In this document: positions 1 through 4,862 of the stretch, in pieces
Layout of the letters: the number at the start of each line of letters is the position of its first letter
Position numbering within the stretch: position 1 is the first letter of the stretch
DNA from: CAYLLT01 sp964548565
Lineage (GTDB): Bacteria > Planctomycetota > Phycisphaerae > UBA1845 > PWPN01
DNA: 5,722 bases
Reading direction: 5' to 3'
Assembly (NCBI GenBank): GCA_964548565.1
Contig: CAZJTF010000412.1
Coordinates: 1 to 5,722 of the forward strand
Program-made: the position numbers and the translations under genes
The notes under the pieces: generated by a model
Database searches by the model: none
What the model was told of the DNA's origin: nothing
What the model saw: only the letters and a program-made list of their open reading frames with translations

Positions 1-97
1 CTACTGGGCGTTTTGCCGTAAATCGCGTCGCCTCCGCCATTTTCGTGCGGTCGGGGTGGACCACACAGGGGAAGCGGCCGGGAACTCTCGAAACGAC

Positions 98-129
98 GGG
101 CGGCGGCCGGGCAAGAGCCGTCGCCGCCC
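98..129 (+). terminator. GC-rich hairpin, possible terminator of an upstream gene
   Basis: GGGCGGCG at 98-105 is perfectly complementary to CGCCGCCC at 122-129, giving an 8-bp all-GC stem with a 16-nt loop. The sequence after it (TGTTTC) is only weakly T-rich. It could end transcription of a gene left of the window, but such pairings are easy to find by chance in DNA this GC-rich. Confidence 0.2.
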
Positions 130-242
130 TGTTTCATCCCGGCGAAGAATCCACTGCTCATCGCACCGACTGTCCTGGGGCTCTGGGGTGACCAGCGCCG
201 CCGTGCCGACAGACTCGGGTGAGTCCGCGCCGCCTGCCCTGC

Positions 243-271
243 TTGCGGGTCGCCGCCTCGAGGGGTAGAGT
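243..271 (+). promoter_or_regulatory. Candidate sigma-70 promoter for the methyltransferase gene
   Basis: TTGCGG (243-248) and TAGAGT (266-271) are separated by 17 bp, the optimal spacing. They match the -35 and -10 consensus at 3/6 and 4/6 positions. Transcription would start near 278, leaving a leader of about 20 nt before the ATG at 297. The match is modest, so this is only the best candidate in the gap. Confidence 0.3.
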
Positions 272-296
272 TTAACAGTTTGAAAGGCGCGGTCTC

Positions 297-947
297 ATGC
301 AGGAAAAAACCACTCGAAATATCTATAACGTCTGGTCGTATTTTTACGACATGTTCTGGCCGGCCATTGTGCACCGCCGCACAACCCGGGCCATCGAGCA
401 GATGCACATCCAGCCGGGCGAGCGCGTGCTGGACATCGGCGTCGGCACCGGCCTGGCGCTGCCGTCATACCCGCGCCATGCCCGTGTGACCGGCATCGAC
501 CTCAGCGAGGGCATGCTTCGCCGGGCCCGCCGCCGCGTCCGCGAAGACGACATGACCTGGGTCGACCTGACGCTGGGGAACGCCCTCGAACTGCCCTTCG
601 CCGACCAGTCGTTCGATCATGTGCTGCTGAGCCACGTGGTGACCGTCGTCAGTGACGCCGTCAAGCTGATCGAGGAGACCCGCCGCGTCATCAGGCCGGG
701 CGGCCAGATCGTCATCATCAACCATTTCCGGTCCAGCAACCGCTTCGTCGGCATGATCGAGAAGTGGCTGTGCCCGCTCTGTCAGCACCTGGGCTGGCGG
801 AGCGACCTCTGCCTGCAGGAACTGCTTGACAAGACCGGGCTTGAAGTCGATTTCCGGTACAAGCTGGACCAGGTGGACCTGTTCCAGACCGTTTTTATCA
901 CCAACCGTCCGTCCACCGTGAACTCGCAAAGGATTGTGGCGGCCTGA
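297..947 (+). CDS. Class I SAM-dependent methyltransferase, PmtA-like (probable phosphatidylethanolamine N-methyltransferase)
   Basis: This 216-residue protein is a class I Rossmann-fold methyltransferase. It has a short N-terminal helix region (1-40), SAM motif I LDIGVGTGL at 45-53, the acidic ribose-binding motif GIDLS at 66-70, the NALELPF segment at 95-101, and SHVVTVVSD at 112-120. The post-motif strand RPGGQIVIINHF lies at 133-144. The combination of GVGTGLALP, VTGIDLS, HVVTVV and a final NHF resembles the Rhodobacter-type PmtA family. Those enzymes methylate phosphatidylethanolamine stepwise to phosphatidylcholine at the inner face of the membrane. The length is usual for that family. 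The substrate is an inference; ubiquinone/menaquinone-type (UbiE-like) methyltransferases share the same fold. The ATG at 297 has AAGG at 284-287 ahead of it. A lipoprotein gene follows after 29 nt, so the two are probably co-transcribed. Confidence 0.85.
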   Translation: MQEKTTRNIYNVWSYFYDMFWPAIVHRRTTRAIEQMHIQPGERVLDIGVGTGLALPSYPRHARVTGIDLSEGMLRRARRRVREDDMTWVDLTLGNALELPFADQSFDHVLLSHVVTVVSDAVKLIEETRRVIRPGGQIVIINHFRSSNRFVGMIEKWLCPLCQHLGWRSDLCLQELLDKTGLEVDFRYKLDQVDLFQTVFITNRPSTVNSQRIVAA

Positions 948-963
948 CGCCGCCCTGGTGACC

Positions 964-969
964 GGGGGA
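964..969 (+). promoter_or_regulatory. Ribosome binding site supporting a TTG start
   Basis: GGGGGA lies 7 nt upstream of the TTG at 977. This purine run favours the TTG over the GTG at 986, which would be about 16 nt away, and over the in-frame GTG/ATG at 1040/1043, which would strip the arginine-rich n-region from the signal peptide. Confidence 0.45.
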
Positions 970-976
970 CCGTCCG

Positions 977-1471
977 TTGAAAACCGTGTCTGTCAGCCAC
1001 GACCATCCGGGTCCGGTTCGCCTGCGCCGACGTTCCGCGGTGATGTGCCTGCCTCTCCTGGCGTGCCTGGCTTCCGGGTGCCACGACTTCCACTGGACGA
1101 GCGATTACGTGCAGGCCGAGGATCGGGCCCGCGCCGAGAACCGTTACCTGTTCATCTTCTACAAGTGGTGGCTCAGCGACGACTCCAACCGCATGCACGG
1201 CGAGGTGATCGCCGACCCCGAGGTCGGCAGCCTGTTCCGCGATACCGTGAACGTCCTCCTGGAGAAGGATTCGAGCCCGGACTACGCGCGCTACATGACG
1301 AAATACGGCGTCATGTCTCCGCCGGCGTTCGTGCTCGTCGCTCCCGACGGCAACTACTACACGCGCACCGGTTTCATCCCCAAAGACCGCTTCATGGAAT
1401 TCGTGCGTAGCGTGAAAAGTGGTCGGGCCGCGCCGACGCCTCCCGATCGTCGCCGTCCGCGCGCGCCGTAG
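977..1471 (+). CDS. Predicted lipoprotein with a cysteine-free thioredoxin-like domain
   Basis: The 164-residue product starts at TTG. Its N-terminus looks like a lipoprotein signal: basic RLRRR at 15-19, a hydrophobic stretch at 20-34, and a lipobox-like LASGC ending at Cys35. The -3 residue is Ala, acceptable but less usual than Leu. The mature part reads as a thioredoxin-like domain: strand YLFIFY (57-62), helix region to DPEV (80-83), strand NVLLEKD (92-98), then KYGVMSPPAFVLVAPDG (109-125) with the cis-Pro loop and the final strand. Where active thioredoxins carry WCxxC, this protein has WWLSDDSN (64-71), and the mature domain has no cysteine besides the lipid anchor. It should therefore sit on the envelope and not be a disulfide oxidoreductase; binding or structural roles are possible. 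The C-terminal tail (from about 148) is Pro/Arg-rich and probably disordered. It lies 29 nt behind the methyltransferase gene and is likely in its operon. I cannot name the exact family. Confidence 0.7.
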   Translation: MKTVSVSHDHPGPVRLRRRSAVMCLPLLACLASGCHDFHWTSDYVQAEDRARAENRYLFIFYKWWLSDDSNRMHGEVIADPEVGSLFRDTVNVLLEKDSSPDYARYMTKYGVMSPPAFVLVAPDGNYYTRTGFIPKDRFMEFVRSVKSGRAAPTPPDRRRPRAP

Positions 1472-1494
1472 CAGATTCTCGGACGCTCGCCCGG

Positions 1495-1518
1495 CAGGTC
1501 CACCTGACGGCGCGCCGT
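1495..1518. repeat. Two abutting perfect palindromic elements
   Basis: CAGGT-CC-ACCTG (1495-1506) is immediately followed by the 12-bp perfect palindrome ACGGCGCGCCGT (1507-1518). The CAGGT/ACCTG half-sites recur in the stem at 1530-1561. They lie between the lipoprotein stop and the groES promoter, so they could be operator half-sites or parts of alternative RNA folds. No regulator can be named. Confidence 0.35.
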
Positions 1519-1529
1519 GTGCCGAAACT

Positions 1530-1561
1530 CGAAAAAACCTGCAGTATTTCAGGTGTTTTCG
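1530..1561. terminator. Terminator-like hairpin, possibly bidirectional, between the lipoprotein gene and groES
   Basis: The left arm 1530-1541 pairs with the right arm 1550-1561 in a 12-bp stem with one A/G mismatch and an 8-nt loop. The left arm has six A residues and the right arm four T residues, as in bidirectional intrinsic terminators. It would end the methyltransferase-lipoprotein transcript about 60 nt after its stop. The T-run is inside the stem and only four bases long, so termination may be inefficient. It could instead be a protein-binding site upstream of the groES promoter. Confidence 0.4.
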
Positions 1562-1575
1562 CTCCCTCTTGCGTA

Positions 1576-1605
1576 TTGGCGCGCATGCTGCGCCTGCTCT
1601 ATAAT
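1576..1605 (+). promoter_or_regulatory. Sigma-70 promoter of groES
   Basis: A perfect TATAAT (1600-1605) stands out in this GC-rich DNA. TTGGCG (1576-1581) lies 18 bp upstream as the -35 box. Transcription would begin near 1612, giving a leader of about 36 nt before the ATG at 1648. The spacer contains nested inverted repeats (GGCGC at 1578-1582 with GCGCC at 1590-1594, and GCGCA at 1581-1585 with TGCGC at 1589-1593), a natural place for an operator. I found no CIRCE element, so HrcA control is not indicated. Confidence 0.7.
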
Positions 1606-1635
1606 CAGCCCCGCGTCAGCAACATTCTTTCGAGT

Positions 1636-1642
1636 AGAGGAG
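1636..1642 (+). promoter_or_regulatory. Strong ribosome binding site of groES
   Basis: AGAGGAG sits 5 nt before the ATG at 1648. It fixes the start there and rules out the upstream in-frame GTG at 1519, which would place the promoter inside the coding region and add 43 residues with no GroES character. Confidence 0.75.
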
Positions 1643-1647
1643 TGCCC

Positions 1648-1971
1648 ATGCAGCGAGACACACGGTCCAAACGACCTCGGCTCGAGACGGTGGAACCGCT
1701 GGGCAAACGCGTGCTCATCCGCAAGGACGAAGACAAGAAGGAAACCAAGGGCGGTATCGCTCTTCCGGACAACATCGAGATCCCGACGATCACCGGTCGC
1801 GTCGTGACGGTTTCCGCGCAGATCGCCAACGACGATGATTTTCCGATCCGACAGTACGACAAGGTTCTGTTCAACCCGAAGAACTCGATCCCGGTGGACT
1901 TTGAACCGGGTAATCACCTCTTCGTTGTGCCGATTGAAGATGTGGTCGCGGTCTTCCGCCACCGTCGCTGA
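1648..1971 (+). CDS. groES: GroES-family co-chaperonin (Cpn10), divergent and without an adjacent groEL
   Basis: This 107-residue cytoplasmic protein belongs to the GroES family, which caps the GroEL folding chamber as a heptamer. Recognisable parts are the first strand PLGKRVLIRKDE (17-28), the mobile loop around ETKGGIALPDN (32-42), whose hydrophobic tripeptide IAL takes the place of the usual IVL, the strand TGRVVTVS (49-56), the YDKVLFN segment (70-76) corresponding to the usual VGDxVxF, and the end strand LFVVPIEDVVAVF (91-103), matching the EVLIMSESDILAIV region of standard GroES. It differs from standard GroES by a basic N-terminal extension (residues 1-14) and by a changed roof region (76-90, NPKNSIPVDFEPGNH) without the usual YGV/glycine pattern. 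No groEL lies beside it. It has its own strong promoter and leads the proposed groES-btpA-S66 operon, with 57 nt to the next start. It may be a paralogue of a main groES elsewhere. Confidence 0.85.
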   Translation: MQRDTRSKRPRLETVEPLGKRVLIRKDEDKKETKGGIALPDNIEIPTITGRVVTVSAQIANDDDFPIRQYDKVLFNPKNSIPVDFEPGNHLFVVPIEDVVAVFRHRR

Positions 1972-2008
1972 CGCGGAGCCCGCCGCCCGACCCGTTTCCG
2001 TTGCCGAG

Positions 2009-2022
2009 CCCCGGAAGGGGGG
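2009..2022 (+). promoter_or_regulatory. Ribosome binding site of the BtpA gene, partly within a small hairpin
   Basis: A purine run at 2013-2022 (GGAAGGGGGG) lies 6 nt before the ATG at 2029 and supports that start. CCCC at 2009-2012 can pair with GGGG at 2017-2020 around a GGAA loop of the GNRA type, which would hide part of the site. The 4-bp stem is short, so a regulatory role is speculative. Confidence 0.4.
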
Positions 2023-2028
2023 TCTTGG

Positions 2029-2823
2029 ATGACTGCGCCCGCATGGCCGCTGCCTCGGCGGTGTCTTGTCGGCATGATCCACCTGCCGGCGCTCCCTGGG
2101 AGCCCGGCTGCGGGTCGGAGCCTCCCCGGCATCGTTGACTCCGCCCTGGCGGACGCGCTCGAACTCGAAGCCGCGGGCTTCGACGGGCTCATGATCGAGA
2201 ACTTCGGCGATGCTCCCTTCCGCGCGACCCGTGTCGACCCGCACACCGTCGCCTGCATGACCGTTGTCGCCCGCGCCGTCCGCGCGCAGACGCGTCTGCC
2301 CATTGGGATCAATGTGCTGCGCAATGACGCCCGGGCGGCGATCGCTGTCGCCACCGTCACGGGGGCGCAATTCGTGCGCATCAACGTCCACTGTGGCGTC
2401 TATGCGACCGATCAGGGCATCATCGAGGGCCGCGCCGACGAGACACTCCGGTATCGGGCCGCCCTGGGCAGCTCCGTCGCCATCCTCGCCGACGTGCACG
2501 TCAAACACGCTCGCCCGCTCTCCACGCTGGACATCGCCGCGGCGGCCGAAGAGACTGCGTTTCGCGGGAGGGCCGACGCGCTGATCGTCAGCGGCAGCGG
2601 CACCGGCAAGCCGACCGAGCTCGACGACGTGAAAGCGGTTCGCCGGGCCGTTCCCGACCGACCGCTCCTGGTCGGCAGCGGCGCCGACGAGGCAACGATC
2701 CGCAACCTGCTCGCCGTGGCCGACGGCGTGATCGTCGGGACCGCGATCAAGCGGGACGGATGCACCACCGCGCCGGTCGATCCTCGGCGGGCCCGTGCAC
2801 TCGTGGCTGCCGCCCGCATCTGA
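2029..2823 (+). CDS. BtpA/SgcQ family TIM-barrel protein
   Basis: This 264-residue protein is full length for the BtpA/SgcQ family. Family signatures run through it: GMIHLPALPGSP (15-26), LMIENFGDAPF (54-64), PIGINVLRND (91-100), GAQFVRINVHCGVYATDQG (112-130) followed by IIEG, LADVHVKHA (153-161), DALIVSGSGTGK (183-194), LLVGSGAD (213-220) and DGVIVGTAIK (232-241). The last two resemble the phosphate-binding loops of ribulose-phosphate-binding-like TIM barrels. BtpA was described as a factor for photosystem I accumulation in cyanobacteria, and SgcQ belongs to an E. coli sugar-related operon. The family's chemistry is not settled, and nothing here suggests photosynthesis. It is predicted cytoplasmic. 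Only 23 nt separate its stop from the GTG of the S66 peptidase gene, so the two are probably translated from one message. Confidence 0.9.
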   Translation: MTAPAWPLPRRCLVGMIHLPALPGSPAAGRSLPGIVDSALADALELEAAGFDGLMIENFGDAPFRATRVDPHTVACMTVVARAVRAQTRLPIGINVLRNDARAAIAVATVTGAQFVRINVHCGVYATDQGIIEGRADETLRYRAALGSSVAILADVHVKHARPLSTLDIAAAAEETAFRGRADALIVSGSGTGKPTELDDVKAVRRAVPDRPLLVGSGADEATIRNLLAVADGVIVGTAIKRDGCTTAPVDPRRARALVAAARI

Positions 2824-2834
2824 ACCTGTCATCC

Positions 2835-2839
2835 GGAGG
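2835..2839 (+). promoter_or_regulatory. Ribosome binding site fixing the GTG start of the S66 gene
   Basis: GGAGG is placed 7 nt before the GTG at 2847. It selects this GTG over the upstream in-frame ATG at 2760, which would overlap the BtpA gene by 64 nt and add 29 residues unlike the family. Confidence 0.7.
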
Positions 2840-2846
2840 CATCGCC

Positions 2847-3953
2847 GTGAAGAGCCGCCCGGCCAAGCGCAACGCCCGCCCACGCATTCATATCACCGCT
2901 CTGGCCAGCTCGGCTGCCCGCGATGTGGACCGTCTCGGCGTTGGTGGCATCCGCGGCATGATTGACCTCGCGCAGGGTGCCATCGGTGATCGTTACCAGG
3001 TGACGGCGAGCGCCGGCATGATCCTGTGCCGCCAGGACGACATGTGCGGCGGTCGTCCCGACGATGCCGAGCGAGTCCGTGAGCTCCAGTCCATCCTGGC
3101 CGACGACGCCGTGGCGGCCCTGGTGACGATTCGCGGAGGGGCATGGTTTACGCGCATTCTCGACCGCGTCGACTTTGACGCACTGGCCCGGCGCCGCACC
3201 ACGCTCCACATCTTCGGCTTCAGCGAGATGACGACCCTCATCGACATCGCCGGCCTGTACCCCAAGGCGATCGCCCTCTATGACCTGGGGCCGGCGTTCC
3301 TCTACGGCGGCCTCGAGGAGGCGGTCATCCGCGAACCGTCGCGATACGCCCACGGCGGGGCAGTCGCGCCCGAGCAACTCGCCGGCTTTGCCGCCGGGTA
3401 CGCAGCCGCCCGGTACCCGACCGAATTCGCGGCATTCTTTCGGGAGGTAGCCGACATCCTCGACGGCCGGGGCAGTCCGCGCGTCCCCTCCGGCACGCTG
3501 CTGGCGGGGACCCTGGCGCCCTCTCAGACGATCCGCATCACCGGCGGCTGCCTGAGCGTCGCCAACGCGCTGCTCGGGACACCCTACGCGAAGGCGATCG
3601 ATACGCGAGGCAGGTGGCTGGCGCTCGAGGACATCAACGAAGCGCCCGATCCCCTCGACCGCATGATGGCGGCGCTCAAGCTCACTGGAATGTTCGATCG
3701 CGCGGAGGGCGTGATCCTCGGCCGCTTTTTCGACCACCGCGTGGACATGTCCGATGCGGCGTTCAACATCCTCCGGCATCACCTGCCGTTGCGCCGCCGC
3801 GTGCCCGTGGTGCGGATCGAGAACTTCGGCCACGTCTACCCGATCGCCCCGCTCCCGATGCACCGCCCGCTGACACTCCGCTCCAAACGGAGCGGCCGCG
3901 GCCCGGTGCGTGTCTCGATCGAAATCCCCTGGCGCCACCTGGGCCGCGCCTGA
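2847..3953 (+). CDS. Peptidase family S66 protein (LD-carboxypeptidase / MccF-like)
   Basis: This 368-residue protein starts at GTG. Family S66 serine peptidases include LdcA, which removes the terminal D-Ala from the muropeptide tetrapeptide stem during peptidoglycan recycling, and MccF, which cleaves microcin C-type peptide-nucleotides. The proposed catalytic triad is Ser126 in FGFSEMTTL (123-131), Glu261 in LALEDINE (258-265) and His329 in ENFGHVYPI (325-333). Other landmarks are IRGGAWFTRILD (95-106), standing for the usual RGGYGxxRLL, and LLGTPY (242-247). The Glu-His spacing (68) matches the family. The Ser-Glu spacing (135) is longer than in LdcA and nearer MccF, owing to extra sequence around 175-215. 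No signal peptide is visible, so a cytoplasmic site is likely. The C-terminus is basic. It is the last gene of the proposed groES-btpA-S66 operon. The family is clear; substrate is not. Confidence 0.85.
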   Translation: MKSRPAKRNARPRIHITALASSAARDVDRLGVGGIRGMIDLAQGAIGDRYQVTASAGMILCRQDDMCGGRPDDAERVRELQSILADDAVAALVTIRGGAWFTRILDRVDFDALARRRTTLHIFGFSEMTTLIDIAGLYPKAIALYDLGPAFLYGGLEEAVIREPSRYAHGGAVAPEQLAGFAAGYAAARYPTEFAAFFREVADILDGRGSPRVPSGTLLAGTLAPSQTIRITGGCLSVANALLGTPYAKAIDTRGRWLALEDINEAPDPLDRMMAALKLTGMFDRAEGVILGRFFDHRVDMSDAAFNILRHHLPLRRRVPVVRIENFGHVYPIAPLPMHRPLTLRSKRSGRGPVRVSIEIPWRHLGRA

Positions 3954-4016
3954 GTCCGTCCGAACCCGGGCGCGATCTCCGTTTCCCCGGAATCGGGCGC
4001 GAGAGGCTGCCGCGCC

Positions 4017-4044
4017 TTGCCCACGCGCCCGGCAGGCATATCAT
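4017..4044 (+). promoter_or_regulatory. Candidate sigma-70 promoter for the zinc-ribbon gene
   Basis: TTGCCC (4017-4022) and TATCAT (4039-4044) are separated by 16 bp. The match to consensus is 4/6 and 5/6, and the AT-rich -10 stands out from its surroundings. Transcription would start near 4051, about 50 nt before the ATG at 4104. The rest of the 3954-4103 gap is GC-rich, with no clear terminator for the S66 gene. Confidence 0.5.
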
Positions 4045-4103
4045 GCAGGCACCGGTGACCGGCGGCGGGGGCCCGCGGCCGCTCCGGCGGAGAACAGTGA
4101 CTC

Positions 4104-4703
4104 ATGCCGATCCGGTTTGCGTGCCCGTCCTGCCGCCAGCCTATCGAAATCGACGACCAGTGGGCGGGCCAGTCCGTCGCCTGCCCATATTGTCGAAACG
4201 TCGTTTCCGCCCCGACAACCAGCACCTGGCAGACGCCCGAAATCCCGATGGCCCGTGGTGCGGGTGGGGCTTTTGCGCCGCCGCCCCCTCCCCGCGACGC
4301 GGGTTACTCAGCTCCGCCGGCCACGTCGTCCGCCGGTTGGGCGCTGACGCTCGCGATCGTATCGGCGGTCCTCGCTTTCGTCGGCGGGATGGTCTGGGCG
4401 GTGACGGTCAGCTCCGTCATCATGGACAGGCTGGGGCCCAATGCCAGCCAGGCGGAAATCACCCGCGAGTATCAGCAGATGCTGTTGAACAAGACGCTGC
4501 CGCAGAGCCCGTTCACGAGCATGGCGGCGATCGTGGGGCTTCTGTGTGCGATTGGCGGGCTCATTCTCGGGCTCCGCTCGCTCGCCCGGCGTGAACCGCG
4601 CCGAGGCGTGGCGATCGCGGCCGTGGCTGTCAGTGTCGTCTTCCTGATGTGCCAGGTCCTCCTGGGCATGGTCGTGTTCGCGGCGGCCACTCACGGAGGT
4701 TGA
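4104..4703 (+). CDS. Zinc-ribbon membrane protein of unknown function
   Basis: The 199-residue product begins with a zinc ribbon, CPSC at 7-10 and CPYC at 27-30, in the style of MJ0042-type domains (MPIRFACPSC...AGQSVACPYC). A Pro/Ala/Gly-rich linker follows (37-77), with five prolines at 59-63. Three hydrophobic segments come next, at about 79-102, 140-161 and 169-195. The basic turn RREPRRG between the second and third should be cytoplasmic by the positive-inside rule. That places the zinc ribbon in the cytoplasm, the polar segment 108-139 outside and the C-terminus outside. The function is unknown; zinc ribbons of this kind often bind protein or nucleic acid, but nothing shows which. The ATG has only GGAG about 11 nt upstream, a poor spacing. 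It lies between the S66 gene and ffh, with its own candidate promoter. Confidence 0.8.
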   Translation: MPIRFACPSCRQPIEIDDQWAGQSVACPYCRNVVSAPTTSTWQTPEIPMARGAGGAFAPPPPPRDAGYSAPPATSSAGWALTLAIVSAVLAFVGGMVWAVTVSSVIMDRLGPNASQAEITREYQQMLLNKTLPQSPFTSMAAIVGLLCAIGGLILGLRSLARREPRRGVAIAAVAVSVVFLMCQVLLGMVVFAAATHGG

Positions 4704-4705
4704 CC

Positions 4706-4722
4706 CGGCGGAATGTCCGCCG
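4706..4722 (+). terminator. Perfect hairpin right after the zinc-ribbon gene
   Basis: CGGCGGA (4706-4712) and TCCGCCG (4716-4722) form a perfect 7-bp stem with a 3-nt loop, starting 2 nt after the stop codon. No T-run follows, so it is not a classical intrinsic terminator. It may act as a pause site or protect the 3' end of the transcript. Confidence 0.35.
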
Positions 4723-4759
4723 CGGCCGCCATGGTGTCCCGGACCTCTCCCTCCCCCGT

Positions 4760-4788
4760 TTGTACGCCCGTCTCGCTCGCCCTACACT
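4760..4788 (+). promoter_or_regulatory. Sigma-70 promoter of ffh
   Basis: TTGTAC (4760-4765) and TACACT (4783-4788) are separated by the optimal 17 bp and match consensus at 4/6 and 4/6 positions. Transcription would begin near 4795. This leaves a leader of about 68 nt before the ffh ATG, so ffh can be transcribed independently of the zinc-ribbon gene. Confidence 0.6.
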
Positions 4789-4805
4789 GATGCGTGGTTT
4801 TCCGG

Positions 4806-4830
4806 CCTGCGAGGCAGGGGTGGAGTCCCC
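4806..4830 (+). promoter_or_regulatory. Overlapping small hairpins in the ffh leader
   Basis: CCTGC (4806-4810) pairs with GCAGG (4814-4818) around a GAG loop. GGGG (4817-4820) can instead pair with CCCC (4827-4830). The two stems share bases 4817-4818 and so compete. Both are short, and no known riboswitch or leader family is recognised. Confidence 0.2.
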
Positions 4831-4862
4831 GGTCGCGCCCGGCGTTCTGATATCGGATCCCC

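Larger units (their letters stand above)
1..296. other. Left-edge stretch without a supported gene
   Basis: I find no convincing gene here. Two + strand frames are open from the left edge (frame 2 to a TAG at 266-268, frame 3 to a TGA at 189-191), and a third closes at a TAA at 19-21. None reads like a recognisable protein tail; the frame 2 translation is rich in Arg, Ser and Gly, as expected from GC-rich non-coding DNA. On the - strand an ATG at 40-38 opens a frame that leaves the window (MAEATRFTAKRPV...), without a visible ribosome binding site. It could be the start of a divergent gene, but 13 codons are too few to judge. The stretch also holds the hairpin at 98-129 and the weak promoter at 243-271, listed separately. 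Confidence 0.5.

Noticed and set aside
56..268. 70-codon open frame from a GTG at 56
   Set aside because: There is no ribosome binding site, the composition is low-complexity Arg/Ser/Gly, and it is open simply because the DNA is GC-rich.
1519..1647. N-terminal extension of GroES from a GTG at 1519
   Set aside because: The extension would contain the promoter and has no GroES character. The ATG at 1648 has a strong ribosome binding site.
1606..1650. CIRCE-type heat-shock operator near groES
   Set aside because: Only a partial GAGTG is present at 1640-1644; the TTAGCACTC partner is absent.
1549..2883. 444-codon open frame on the - strand across groES and the BtpA gene
   Set aside because: It lies antisense to two clear family proteins, its translation is rich in Arg, Gly, Asp and Ala with no domain, and long antisense frames are expected in GC-rich coding DNA.
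2829..3938. 369-codon open frame on the - strand opposite the S66 gene
   Set aside because: It mirrors the S66 gene, whose triad and motifs are intact. The antisense translation has no recognisable fold.
3967..4002. Direct repeat CGGGCGCGA at 3967-3975 and 3994-4002
   Set aside because: Nine bases of pure GC-rich sequence repeated once is expected by chance here, and no attachment site or mobile gene is nearby.
3614..4594. 326-codon + strand frame overlapping the S66 end and the zinc-ribbon gene
   Set aside because: It overlaps two supported genes in another frame and is composed mostly of Arg, Pro and Gly, typical of out-of-frame GC-rich DNA.
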